Assembly: GCF_900141815.1 (NCBI RefSeq)
Contig: NZ_FQYR01000002.1
Coordinates: 1 to 64,000, forward strand
Source: Rubritalea squalenifaciens DSM 18772
Lineage (GTDB): Bacteria; Verrucomicrobiota; Verrucomicrobiia; Verrucomicrobiales; Akkermansiaceae
Length of the DNA stretch: 64,000 bases
Direction of reading: 5' to 3'
The position numbers and the translations under genes are program-made. The notes beneath the pieces were generated by a model, which saw only the letters and a program-made list of their open reading frames with translations, was not told the DNA's origin and ran no database searches. Shown in pieces: positions 41,391 through 49,727 of the stretch. Numbering within the stretch: position 1 is the first letter of the stretch; each line of letters begins with the position of its first letter.

Positions 41391-42008
41391 ATGAGAGCAC
41401 TCTTCATACTCACCGCCGCTAGCACACTTCTCCTGGCAGCCTGCAACAAGCAGGCTGAGCCAGCACAGTCGGAGCGCTCCTCCACAGAGGAGGCCATCGT
41501 AGGCCATGAAGGCATCACCTTTGACAAGCACGACCACGACTGGGGTCCTGCCCCGGCAAAAAACATCTACGCCTCCAACAACCTCTTCAACCAGAAGGCC
41601 CCGGAGATCATCGTAGAAACCTGGCTCACTGAGGAACCAAAGACCGAGGGCAAGTTTGTCCTCGTGGATTTCTGGGCCACTTGGTGCGGCCCCTGCCGTA
41701 GGGCGATTCCCCACCTCAATGAAATTGCCTATGTGTTCAAAGACGAGCTCATTGTCATCGGCCTTTCTGGTGACAGCTCAGCGGACAAAGTCCGCAACAT
41801 GAAAAGCCCTGTCATTGAGTACTACAGTGGAGTCGACACCAAGAAGCGCACTAGCGCCGAAATCGGCATCAAAGGCATCCCGCACCTGCTGCTGATCGAC
41901 CCGAATGGCAAAGTCTGCTGGCAGGGTTTCCCCGGCGGCGGTGAGAACAAATTCGACAGCGAAGTCGTCCGCGCCATTATCGACGCCTATAAAGACTCCG
42001 CCAAGTAA
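41391..42008 (+). CDS. TlpA-like thioredoxin lipoprotein
   Basis: 205 residues. Signal MRALFILTAASTLLLA with lipobox Cys18 (LLAAC) tethers it to a membrane. The thioredoxin active site WATWCGPCRR has Cys99 and Cys102 encoded by normal cysteine codons, in contrast to the UGA copy at 33246. The cis-proline motif GIKGIPHLLLIDPNG follows. Expected to reduce periplasmic disulfides, for example in cytochrome maturation. Translated directly after dapF. The terminator at 42028 follows. Confidence 0.88.
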   Translation: MRALFILTAASTLLLAACNKQAEPAQSERSSTEEAIVGHEGITFDKHDHDWGPAPAKNIYASNNLFNQKAPEIIVETWLTEEPKTEGKFVLVDFWATWCGPCRRAIPHLNEIAYVFKDELIVIGLSGDSSADKVRNMKSPVIEYYSGVDTKKRTSAEIGIKGIPHLLLIDPNGKVCWQGFPGGGENKFDSEVVRAIIDAYKDSAK

Positions 42009-42014
42009 GGAGGA

Positions 42015-42893
42015 TCAATCCCTTTCCAAAAGCCGGCCGACCCACTCACGGGCTGCCGGCTTTTCTGTTTCTAGACCCTGCTCGGCATAAACCTCGCGAA
42101 TCGCCTCGAGGGTCATCTCGTAATAGTAGGCATACTCGAAACTATCCGGCCAGAGGCTCTGATCCCAGTGCGGATCATAGCTCTCGTCTGGATTCGTCAG
42201 CAGGGCATCCAGGGCACGTAGCAGAGGATTGGTAAAGACCTCCGGCTTGAGCTTCTTGACCTCCTTGGCCGCCTCTTTCTGAGCCTTAGCCTCCGCACTG
42301 GATTTCTTCCATCCGCGGATCTTCCCGGTCACAAAATCCGTGCCAGCCTTGGAGGCCTTGGCACCGATGGATGGCATCAGGCCTTTGACAGCAATTCCGA
42401 TCCCTAACAAAGGATTCGCTAGCGCCACCACACCTCCTATCAGAATTAAGCCACCACTGACTCGCTCGGTCTGCTTATCGATCTCATCGGCAAATTTATC
42501 CAAGGTGTCCGCCAAGTCAGACTGCAGATCCGCCTGGCCAAGCGTTTCCTCCACCATGTCCGCGACCAGTTTATGCTCCATGGTTTCACGGGCATTTTCA
42601 TCCGGAATGTGAAAGACCCTGAGCTTGGGCAGGGAATTGTTCACCCCGACATCCGGCGGCAGGATGCGTTTGGTGTAGATGGCATAGCCACCTTCCTCAC
42701 CCGACACCGGAACTAACAGGTAATGCGTTTCATCCCTCTCCACCTCAGCCGAAGTCAGGGCAGACATCGCCCCGAAGACCCGCATGCCATGGAAGAACTC
42801 GCTGACCGACTTGACTCCGGATTCAGCCAGAGACTTCGCCAGCGTGCCGGCATCCGTGGCCGAGTCACACACTCTCTTGAGGACGGGATTCAT
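42015..42893 (-). CDS. Hypothetical protein with a central hydrophobic segment
   Basis: 292 residues, no signal peptide. The N-terminal ~110 residues have a folded, strand-containing look (HYLLVPVSGEEGGYAIYT), then a helical part with VSGGLILIGGVVALANPLLG, one likely membrane or glycine-rich helix, then a Lys/Ala-rich linker (SSAEAKAQKEAAKEVKKL) and a Trp/Tyr-rich C-terminus. No family recognised. Convergent with the dapF-TlpA unit; the terminator of that unit lies inside its 3' end. Confidence 0.65.
   Translation of the reverse strand: MNPVLKRVCDSATDAGTLAKSLAESGVKSVSEFFHGMRVFGAMSALTSAEVERDETHYLLVPVSGEEGGYAIYTKRILPPDVGVNNSLPKLRVFHIPDENARETMEHKLVADMVEETLGQADLQSDLADTLDKFADEIDKQTERVSGGLILIGGVVALANPLLGIGIAVKGLMPSIGAKASKAGTDFVTGKIRGWKKSSAEAKAQKEAAKEVKKLKPEVFTNPLLRALDALLTNPDESYDPHWDQSLWPDSFEYAYYYEMTLEAIREVYAEQGLETEKPAAREWVGRLLERD
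42028..42067 (+). terminator. Terminator of dapF-TlpA inside the opposing gene
   Basis: A 10-bp perfect stem AAAAGCCGGC / GCCGGCTTTT, followed by C-TGTTT. It lies within the last 53 bp of the minus-strand gene. Confidence 0.75.
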
Positions 42894-42928
42894 GCAGGCA
42901 TGCTATGACTTCAGCCGAAGAGAACAAT

Positions 42929-43585
42929 CTATTTCCCCTTCTCCCTGACAGCGAGATACTGGCTCCAGAGGTCATCCAGATTCGTCCCAGTCACGTCTTC
43001 AAAGATCTGATCGCTGTACTGTTTCTTGCGCATGGCAGCATTGAGTTTACGCACGATGCCTTCACCGCCGTTTTTCTCCAGCCAGAGGAAGAAGCCAGCC
43101 GTCACCTGATAGCCCTTGGTGTAACCTTTATCCTCATTGGCCACAGGCAGTTCCTTGAGCTTCTTCTTTTCGTACTGCACCCAGCGGATGTAGTCGGCAA
43201 TGCCCTCCGTCACCCAGACCGGCTGTCCGGGAGGATACTGCTGCACCACATGGACGAGCTCGTGCACCGCCACCCCTAAATCCTCAGGATGCTTGGCAAT
43301 CCACTCGGAGGACACGGTGATCTTCGTCCCCGTGGTGAAGGCTACCCCCTTGTAATTCTTATCAATCAGTAGGGAGCACTTGCCTGGAGGCGTAAAGCCC
43401 GGGCTGGCTAGAAACTGGGAAATACGCGGATGCCACTCCTCCATAATTTTGGCCGCCTTTAGCCCCCATTCCTTCTGCTCAGGAACCTGGGAGACATCGA
43501 GCTTCACGCTCTGGGCGGAGGAAGTCATCGCTAACAAAGCACTGGTCGCCAGCACGAGCGATGTAATTACGGAACAGGCATTCAT
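42929..43585 (-). CDS. Secreted basic-secretory-protein (BSP)-type zinc peptidase
   Basis: 218 residues from the ATG at 43585 (MNACSVITSLVLATSALLAM), which gives a clean signal peptide; the longer frame to 43624 would not. His108-Glu109-His112 (VAVHELVHVVQQY) and Glu127 (WVTEGIADYIRW) form an HExxH...E gluzincin-like site characteristic of the BSP family. Members in plants act in defence; bacterial ones are secreted peptidases of unknown target. Convergent gene organisation, alone. Confidence 0.85.
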   Translation of the reverse strand: MNACSVITSLVLATSALLAMTSSAQSVKLDVSQVPEQKEWGLKAAKIMEEWHPRISQFLASPGFTPPGKCSLLIDKNYKGVAFTTGTKITVSSEWIAKHPEDLGVAVHELVHVVQQYPPGQPVWVTEGIADYIRWVQYEKKKLKELPVANEDKGYTKGYQVTAGFFLWLEKNGGEGIVRKLNAAMRKKQYSDQIFEDVTGTNLDDLWSQYLAVREKGK

Positions 43586-43645
43586 AAACTTAACTATACT
43601 GGGCGATAGCAGACGACTTATCAAACGATCTGTGTCTACCAGACC

Positions 43646-44299
43646 TTAGAGGATTCTGCTATCCAGATTAAATGTCTGGCCTGAGGTCTCCGGCAGCTCA
43701 GTCTGCAGGAAGTGGATAAAACGCGCCACCCGCTGCGGCTGATTCCAGCGCCCGAGGGCGTGCTTGGCCAGGGCAGCCTGCTTGACCTCCTCCCCCAGCG
43801 GCGCCGTCATCTTCGTCTCCATGAAGCCCGGCACCACCAGATTCACCCGCACACCACGGCCGCCTAACTCCTGCGCAAGAGACTTAGTCAGGCCGGACAG
43901 TCCAGCCTTCGCGGCGGCGTAGCTCGCCTGGCCCGCTGGCGGATGGAAGGCCGAGTAGCTGGAAATAAAAACAATCTGCCCGCTGCGGCGCTTGATCATG
44001 CCGCGTGCCGCTGCCTTGGCGCAGAGAAACGCTCCCTTGAGATTCACCTGCATCACCTGGTCCCAGTCCTCCTCGCTCATTCGCGCCAGCAGATGATCCC
44101 GGGTCAGCCCGGCATTGCAGACCAGAAGGTCAAGCTCGGCACCATGCTCCTGAAAATACGCATCGACACTACCGGAATCCGAGACATCTAACTCCCAACG
44201 TCCGGGCGCAAGCACCTCCCACCCCGCCGCACGGAATTCCTCCGCGCAGGCAGCTCCCAGTCCACCCTCTCCACCAGTGATCAGCACGCGTCCTTGCAT
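43646..44299 (-). CDS. 3-oxoacyl-ACP reductase-like short-chain dehydrogenase
   Basis: 217 residues. N-terminal NAD(P) motif TGGEGGLG (8-15), LVCNAGLTRD, Ser113/114, Tyr127 and Lys131 (YAAAKAG) form the SDR catalytic set. VNLVVPGFMETKM is typical of FabG. Shorter than usual FabG (~245), with a C-terminal part ending SGQTFNLDSRIL. It may be FabG or a related alcohol dehydrogenase; fatty-acid neighbours are absent, so the substrate is open. Confidence 0.82.
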   Translation of the reverse strand: MQGRVLITGGEGGLGAACAEEFRAAGWEVLAPGRWELDVSDSGSVDAYFQEHGAELDLLVCNAGLTRDHLLARMSEEDWDQVMQVNLKGAFLCAKAAARGMIKRRSGQIVFISSYSAFHPPAGQASYAAAKAGLSGLTKSLAQELGGRGVRVNLVVPGFMETKMTAPLGEEVKQAALAKHALGRWNQPQRVARFIHFLQTELPETSGQTFNLDSRIL

Positions 44300-44494
44300 C
44301 CCTGATATCCTCCTACATCCCAGTCCACGTGCAATCCCTAAATCATTTCGCCATTGAGGCGAAAAAGTTCACGAGCAGACTTTGCATGCATGGACTGGAT
44401 TAATCTTGAATCTAACGCGCCCTGCTGGTTCGCTCGCACTGGCTGTGCGCCACACAGCTTAACCCTCAGATTAAGAATCTACCTGATCACTAAC

Positions 44495-45454
44495 ATGAAA
44501 TTAAAATACATCATTCCAGGCATCGCCTCAGCGGCCATGCTTCTCAGCTCCTGCGGTAAAAAAGAGGAAGCCACCAGCACCACCACTTCCCAAGAAACAG
44601 CCGCCAGCACGGAATCCCCTGAATCCACAGAGGACACCCCTGCCGAAGCTCCTAAGAAAGACCTCACCCCGAGCGCTACCGTGGAGGGCTGGGTCAAGGA
44701 CATGCGCGCAGGCCGCATCGTCAGCCTCTGGAACTCCATGCCAGCCAAGTACCAGACCGACGTTCAGGGCATCACTCGCGACTTTGGCGCTAAAGTGGAC
44801 TCTGAGATCTACAACGAAACCATGAAGACGCTCAGCGCCACTTCAGGACTCCTCAAGAGCAAGAAGGACATCATCCTCGAGCTTGCTCAGGACAACTCCG
44901 AAGCCATGGGTGAAGACAAGGTGGCAGCGGTTAAAGAGAACTACGACGCCGTCGTGAACCTCGTAGACGCCATCGTCAACTCCGACATCAAGGACACCGA
45001 CAGTCTCAAGAGCATCGAACTCACCAAGTTCTTTGGCGACATTCAACCTGAGTTCCAGAAAGTCGCCGATGTCGCCTTCACTTTGGCAGCTGAAGATGAA
45101 GACATCTCCTGGATGGACAATCCAAAGGCTGAACTCGTCAGCGAGTCCGGTGACACCGCCGAAGTGAAGGATCCTGAGAACAATGAAGAAACCATGAAGC
45201 TCACCAAAGTAGACGGTCTCTGGGTACCAGAGGAAATGACCACCGACTGGGACAAGAACATGGAAGAAACCCGCCAAGGCATCGCCGCCATGGAAGGTAT
45301 GGAAGACATGCAGAAGCAGCAGATGCTCGGCGGTCTCCGCATGGTCCAGGCAGCGATCAAGCAACTTGATGCCACTAAGACCAAGGAAGAGTTCCAGCAG
45401 AAGCTCATGGAAGTAGGCCAGCAGTTCGGCCCACTTCTTGGTGGCGGCCTCTAA
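44495..45454 (+). CDS. Hypothetical lipoprotein
   Basis: 319 residues from the ATG at 44495; the upstream frame to 44354 has no protein character. Signal MKLKYIIPGIASAAMLLSS with lipobox cysteine (LLSSC), then a Glu/Thr/Ser-rich linker and a helical domain with repeated acidic motifs (SWMDNPKAELVSESGDT, DGLWVPEEMTTDWDKN). Probably anchored on the outer membrane. No function recognised. A strong terminator follows. Confidence 0.7.
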   Translation: MKLKYIIPGIASAAMLLSSCGKKEEATSTTTSQETAASTESPESTEDTPAEAPKKDLTPSATVEGWVKDMRAGRIVSLWNSMPAKYQTDVQGITRDFGAKVDSEIYNETMKTLSATSGLLKSKKDIILELAQDNSEAMGEDKVAAVKENYDAVVNLVDAIVNSDIKDTDSLKSIELTKFFGDIQPEFQKVADVAFTLAAEDEDISWMDNPKAELVSESGDTAEVKDPENNEETMKLTKVDGLWVPEEMTTDWDKNMEETRQGIAAMEGMEDMQKQQMLGGLRMVQAAIKQLDATKTKEEFQQKLMEVGQQFGPLLGGGL

Positions 45455-45484
45455 TCCGCCCCAAGCAATCACCTTTTAAAATCC

Positions 45485-45516
45485 AGGCCGGGGTACACCA
45501 CCCCGGCCTTTTTTTT
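45485..45516 (+). terminator. Rho-independent terminator after the lipoprotein
   Basis: A 9-bp perfect stem AGGCCGGGG / CCCCGGCCT with 7-base loop TACACCA, followed by eight T. The same hairpin, with one change, occurs at 48081. Confidence 0.88.
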
Positions 45517-45568
45517 GTAGATTCGCCACGCCCCCGATTACGCAGAATCCAGGCGACCCCTCGAAAAA

Positions 45569-45597
45569 GAAAAACGGCCGGGATAATCCCGACCGTG
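45569..45597 (-). terminator. Terminator of the PEP-CTERM gene
   Basis: Minus strand: CGGTCGGGA / TCCCGGCCG stem with 3-base loop followed by TTTTTC, 28-56 bp beyond the PEP-CTERM stop. Confidence 0.8.
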
Positions 45598-45624
45598 TCT
45601 CAAACATTGATCATGGAGCTAGAC

Positions 45625-46395
45625 TCACCGTTTTCGCCGCAATAAAAGCGTACACATCCCTAACCCTAACAAGGTCGTACTCGAGGGCTCTGGAATGACA
45701 TCGATGGTCAGCGCCGCCAGATTGGTACCTGTATTCCCCTCCGTGCCTCGCTGAGGAATGGTTAGCGTCCACTCATCTTCGGTGATTCCCGAGAAATCCA
45801 CCTCATAGATCGTTCGCCCGTCTGCATCATCATCCGGATTCAGATAATCATCTGGAGTTCCCGGAGTACCGGAAGAGGCATTGAAGGTAGGGTTCCCGTC
45901 TGACATTTCAGCACCTGAGGCGTAAGCCCGGATCACAAGAGACTGTGAACCTGTCATGAGAGAACTAAGCCCAGACAGCGTGACCGTGATACCTGCAGCC
46001 GAATTATCATCAAAGTATTCCCTTAGCACATTGTTCTCATCTGGTGTCCCAGTGAATCCAGTTCCTGTACCCGGGGCCCAAGTAGCGCCAGTCGTCCAGG
46101 TGACCGTGACTCCGCTGAGAGTCCCGGGAAGAGCCCGGCTTGTCTCCACATTGTGCAAATTAAATGCGCTCGGGAAGGCTCCAGCATTGGGATCTACCGG
46201 GTTGTACCAATTGCTGGTGCCGAGGGCATCCACCAAACTAGTACCCGGACTGTTGGGATCTTCAATCTGATCAGCTTGGCCTCCATTCCGATAAAAATTA
46301 ATGCCACCAACAATGGCCGCCTGCGATGAAGCGGCAGACATCGCCGATACGGCAGCCGTGGTTCCTGCTATTCTAGTCCAATATGAGGGTTTCAT
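45625..46395 (-). CDS. PEP-CTERM sorting-domain protein
   Basis: 256 residues from the ATG at 46395 (MKPSYWTRIAGTTAAVSAMS). The mature region is beta-rich and low in charge. The C-terminus VIPEPSSTTLLGLG, then CTLLLRRKR, is the PEP-CTERM signal (PEP motif, hydrophobic helix, Arg-rich end) that directs exosortase processing and surface placement. Function of the body is unknown. It is divergent from the halogenase-like gene. Confidence 0.9.
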   Translation of the reverse strand: MKPSYWTRIAGTTAAVSAMSAASSQAAIVGGINFYRNGGQADQIEDPNSPGTSLVDALGTSNWYNPVDPNAGAFPSAFNLHNVETSRALPGTLSGVTVTWTTGATWAPGTGTGFTGTPDENNVLREYFDDNSAAGITVTLSGLSSLMTGSQSLVIRAYASGAEMSDGNPTFNASSGTPGTPDDYLNPDDDADGRTIYEVDFSGITEDEWTLTIPQRGTEGNTGTNLAALTIDVIPEPSSTTLLGLGMCTLLLRRKR

Positions 46396-46495
46396 AATCA
46401 ACCTATACTCTAACTCATTGTAAGTCACTGGGTCAATATTAAATCTACCTAAACACTTGACGTTGATTGACTTTATCTTGTTAGGATAGATTTAT

Positions 46496-47983
46496 ATGCT
46501 GAAAAAAGTGATTGTTCTGGGTGCTGGAAGTGCAGGTTTGTTGGCAGCTCTGACCCTCAAAAGACGCCTCAAACATTTACAAGTCACCGTCGTCTACAGT
46601 GAGAAGATAGGCATTATCGGAGTAGGAGAAGGAACGACTCCTTATGTCCCTCTTCACATCCACGGCTACCTGGGAATGGACCGAGAGGAATTTCAGCGTG
46701 AAGTGAAACCCGTCTGGAAGCTAGGCATTGAGTTTGAGTGGGGGAAACGTGGAGTATTCCATTACAGTTTTTCTAACCAACAGACCGACTTCCAGTGGCA
46801 AGGCCTGAAGAAACCAAACGGCTACTATGCCTTTGACCGCTTTGATGGAGCCGATCTTCCCGGCGCCCTGATGAAGCGGAGAATCGCCACCCCCATGGGC
46901 GATGACGGCAAACCTGACATCCCTCCTCCTGGAGTAGGTATCGCATGGCACTTAGAGAATCACCGTTTCGTGCAATGGCTGCACAAGGCCTGCATGCGAG
47001 AGGGTGTGAAATTCATCGAAGGCAAGGTGGAGGATGTAGAGCTACAAGAAAACGGTGAGGTGAAGCGCCTGCTTCTGGATGGAGGCAGACGCGTAGCTGG
47101 AGAGATGTTTATTGACGCCTCCGGCTTCCGTGCAGAACTCATGAACAAGCTTGGAGCCCATTTTGACTCCTTCACCGATGCCTTGTTCTGCGACAAGGCG
47201 GTGGTCGGAGGATGGGAACGAGAGGACGAAACCATCCTCCCCTGCACCAGAAGTGAGCAAATGCCCCACGGCTGGAGCTGGCGCATTGATCACCCGGACA
47301 GGATCAACCGTGGCTATGTATACAGCTCGTCATTCGTCTCTGATCATGATGCCGAGCAAGCCTTCAGAGAGGCGAATCCAAAGATAAAGGATACACGCCT
47401 CGTGCATTTCCGCAGCGGACGCTATCGCGACAGCTGGATCAAAAACGTCGTCGGGATCGGAAACGCCTCGGGCTTTGTAGAGCCACTGGAGGCCTCCGCA
47501 ATTATGGTGATCTGCATCCAGTCACGCGCGCTCACAGACTGCCTTTATGATTGTGACGGCATGACCAATGACAGCTTACGCAAGAGCTACAACAAACTCA
47601 TAGGAGGAGCCTGGGATGACATCCGGGACTTCCTCGCCCTACATTACAAATATAACACCGCTCTGGACACACCGTTCTGGCAGGAATGCCGTGAGAAGGT
47701 GAACCTAGGCAAAGGCCAGGATGTGGCTGACTTCTATCAGCAGAACGGCCCGTCTCTTATCGCAAAGGAAGTACTCATGAACGCTGGAGACCCCTATGGC
47801 ATGGAGGGCTATTTAACGCTCTTGGTTGGCATGCAGGTCCCCCACAAGAACACCTATACCCCAACTGCTGAGGAGTGGAAGCTGTGGGAAAACTACCGAA
47901 ACCATTTCAGCAATCTCGCCGAGAACGGCGTGGGAATGAAAGGGCTCTTGGAATACATGAAGAAACCAGGCTGGGCCGGTTAA
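46496..47983 (+). CDS. Tryptophan halogenase-like flavoprotein
   Basis: 495 residues. FAD-binding GAGSAGLLAAL (9-19), the GVGEGTTPYV loop, the catalytic Lys75 in WKLGIEF (the counterpart of the lysine that makes chloramine in PrnA/RebH), GWSWRI near the active site, and GNASGFVEPLEASA near the C-terminal FAD site. This set defines PF04820 flavin-dependent halogenases. The usual WxWxIP motif is altered to WSWRIDHP here, so activity may differ. Needs reduced FAD from a partner reductase; none is adjacent. It may modify a metabolite or surface compound; the divergent neighbour is a PEP-CTERM protein. Confidence 0.88.
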   Translation: MLKKVIVLGAGSAGLLAALTLKRRLKHLQVTVVYSEKIGIIGVGEGTTPYVPLHIHGYLGMDREEFQREVKPVWKLGIEFEWGKRGVFHYSFSNQQTDFQWQGLKKPNGYYAFDRFDGADLPGALMKRRIATPMGDDGKPDIPPPGVGIAWHLENHRFVQWLHKACMREGVKFIEGKVEDVELQENGEVKRLLLDGGRRVAGEMFIDASGFRAELMNKLGAHFDSFTDALFCDKAVVGGWEREDETILPCTRSEQMPHGWSWRIDHPDRINRGYVYSSSFVSDHDAEQAFREANPKIKDTRLVHFRSGRYRDSWIKNVVGIGNASGFVEPLEASAIMVICIQSRALTDCLYDCDGMTNDSLRKSYNKLIGGAWDDIRDFLALHYKYNTALDTPFWQECREKVNLGKGQDVADFYQQNGPSLIAKEVLMNAGDPYGMEGYLTLLVGMQVPHKNTYTPTAEEWKLWENYRNHFSNLAENGVGMKGLLEYMKKPGWAG

Positions 47984-48080
47984 GCCTCTGCGCGTAAACC
48001 GTTCTGACGACAGCTGACATATTCTTCAGCTAGACATTCCACACACAAGCGCGTTCTCAACAGAGCTACATCTCTTTTCC

Positions 48081-48111
48081 AGGCCGGGGTACACCACCCC
48101 GGTCTTTTTTT
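48081..48111 (+). terminator. Rho-independent terminator after the halogenase, copy of 45485
   Basis: AGGCCGGGG-TACACCA-CCCCGGTCT followed by T's: nearly the same hairpin as at 45485, differing at one base of the 3' arm. The remaining ~160 bp to 48270 are AT-rich and should hold the next promoter. Confidence 0.85.
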
Positions 48112-48270
48112 GACCTCCCTCCAAGGAGGCTCTATCCCCTACCGCAAGCCATCTTCATAAAATTAACCATTTGCGCATATATCATCATATTTAATATAAT
48201 CCGATTTATTATGGACACAAAACTTAACATCACATAGATTGTAAGCGATTTACTCAAAACCCTTATTCAC

Positions 48271-49155
48271 ATGAAACCCACACACAAACTTTCGATATGC
48301 GCACTAATTGCGCTATCTTCTCCAGCATTTGCTGCCACCTTCTTCACGGGCACGGGAGATTTCAACGATGCCGGCAACTGGGACTCCGGCCTCCCTACCG
48401 ATGCAAACGGCCCCGGCGTCGTCCAAGGCACCGCCACCATGAGCGCCAACTATCTCATGGCCAACAATGGCAGCCCCTCGGTGACTGACATCATTGTGGA
48501 TGGAGGCACCCTCAACACGAGCACCTTCGAACTTCAACTCCGCTCCGGCGCTGTAGCCAGAACCTCCGACCTCTACGTCGGCAACAATGGCACCCTCAAT
48601 GTGAATAGCGGCGGACTGATCGACATGGCAGGCGCTGCAGTCTACCTCTTCGTCGGATCCACAGCCAATGTAGGAGGCTTTGACATCTCCGGCGCAGGTA
48701 CGGTCAACTTTTTCTCCGGCAGCACCTACTCAGTCCAGAAAGGCTTCAGCGTACTGGATGGCACGGTAAACTTTGAAACGGGCTCCAGCTTCACTGGCGC
48801 ACAGGACTTTGTGGTCGTCGGGGCTGACGGCATCTTACAATTCTCAGGCCTCACTGGAGGCAACGCCACCACAGTAACCGTCTCCGCCGGAACCAATGTC
48901 GATTTCCAGGCTGGTTCCACGCTAGACCTCTCCTTCTCAGGTGCCGCTCAGGGCGAAACCTACACGCTGGTTTCCGGCATCGGTGTTTCCTACAACAACT
49001 TCACCAATGTGAACGTATCCGGCCTCGACCCCGGGCTCGCTGCCCAGCTGAACTACAATGCGGACAGCATCACCGTGGACATCATTCCCGAGCCATCCTC
49101 CGCCAGCCTGCTCGGGCTGGCAGGCTTGGCCCTCATCATGCGTCGCCGCAAATAA
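48271..49155 (+). CDS. PEP-CTERM protein with beta-strand repeats
   Basis: 294 residues with a signal peptide (MKPTHKLSICALIALSSPAF, cut after FAA). The body contains repeated autotransporter-associated strand units (GTATMSANYLMANN, GGTLNTSTFELQLRSG, GTVNFFSGSTYSVQKG). The C-terminus IIPEPSSASLLGLAGL ends in MRRRK, a canonical PEP-CTERM signal. A surface or matrix component. Precedes a hairpin terminator at 49180. Confidence 0.9.
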   Translation: MKPTHKLSICALIALSSPAFAATFFTGTGDFNDAGNWDSGLPTDANGPGVVQGTATMSANYLMANNGSPSVTDIIVDGGTLNTSTFELQLRSGAVARTSDLYVGNNGTLNVNSGGLIDMAGAAVYLFVGSTANVGGFDISGAGTVNFFSGSTYSVQKGFSVLDGTVNFETGSSFTGAQDFVVVGADGILQFSGLTGGNATTVTVSAGTNVDFQAGSTLDLSFSGAAQGETYTLVSGIGVSYNNFTNVNVSGLDPGLAAQLNYNADSITVDIIPEPSSASLLGLAGLALIMRRRK

Positions 49156-49179
49156 AACTACCCTGCCAGAACTTCACCC

Positions 49180-49213
49180 AAGAGCGTCACCTCCACCGGT
49201 GGCGCTCTTCTTG
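49180..49213. terminator. Hairpin between convergent genes
   Basis: AAGAGCGTCACC / GGTGGCGCTCTT stem (one G-T pair) with a 6-base loop. T-tracts are weak on both sides, so termination is likely but not certain. Confidence 0.5.
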
Positions 49214-49255
49214 TTAGCCTGAAGGATGCACCCGCCCACGGCATCCAGCCCTTAC

Positions 49256-49723
49256 CTACAAGCTTTTGCCGTCCAACTTCTTCATGGCGACACTCTTGAT
49301 TACTACCTGCCCACCCTCTAGCTTCATCATGGCTTCCTCCTGATAAGTCCAGGAGCGGAATTCATCCGACCCCTTCATTTGATACACCTGACTCACCTCC
49401 AACATTAGCACCACCGAGTCCTCTTTCTGATGGGCGCTCAGCACCTTTACCCCATACACATAGCAGCTCGAGTCCAGCCCCTTATAAAAGTCCGTCAGCT
49501 GCTTCTTCATCGACTCTCTGGTATCTACCCGAGCCTCGTTCGTTTCCAGATCATGCACTTTCACACCCAACTTCGGCACCGTCTTGAGCAACGCTTCCAC
49601 ATCTCCACTATTTGCTGCGATGCTCTGCTTCTGCAAAGTCACCAGTGCCTGCTTCACGGTGATACCAGCACTGAGGCCAAGATTAGCTAACAGGGAAAAT
49701 AAGATTACACATAAACACTTCAT
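49256..49723 (-). CDS. Small secreted hypothetical protein in NrtR operon
   Basis: 155 residues with a signal peptide (MKCLCVILFSLLANLGLSAG). The mature part has helix-strand alternation (MKKQLTDFYKGLDSSCYVYG, SVVLMLEVSQVYQMKG, WTYQEEAMMKLEGGQVVI) like NTF2/SnoaL-type domains. No specific family. It follows the ADP-ribosylglycohydrolase gene by 4 bp on the same strand, so it is probably the last gene of the operon. Confidence 0.7.
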   Translation of the reverse strand: MKCLCVILFSLLANLGLSAGITVKQALVTLQKQSIAANSGDVEALLKTVPKLGVKVHDLETNEARVDTRESMKKQLTDFYKGLDSSCYVYGVKVLSAHQKEDSVVLMLEVSQVYQMKGSDEFRSWTYQEEAMMKLEGGQVVIKSVAMKKLDGKSL

Positions 49724-49727
49724 AGCC

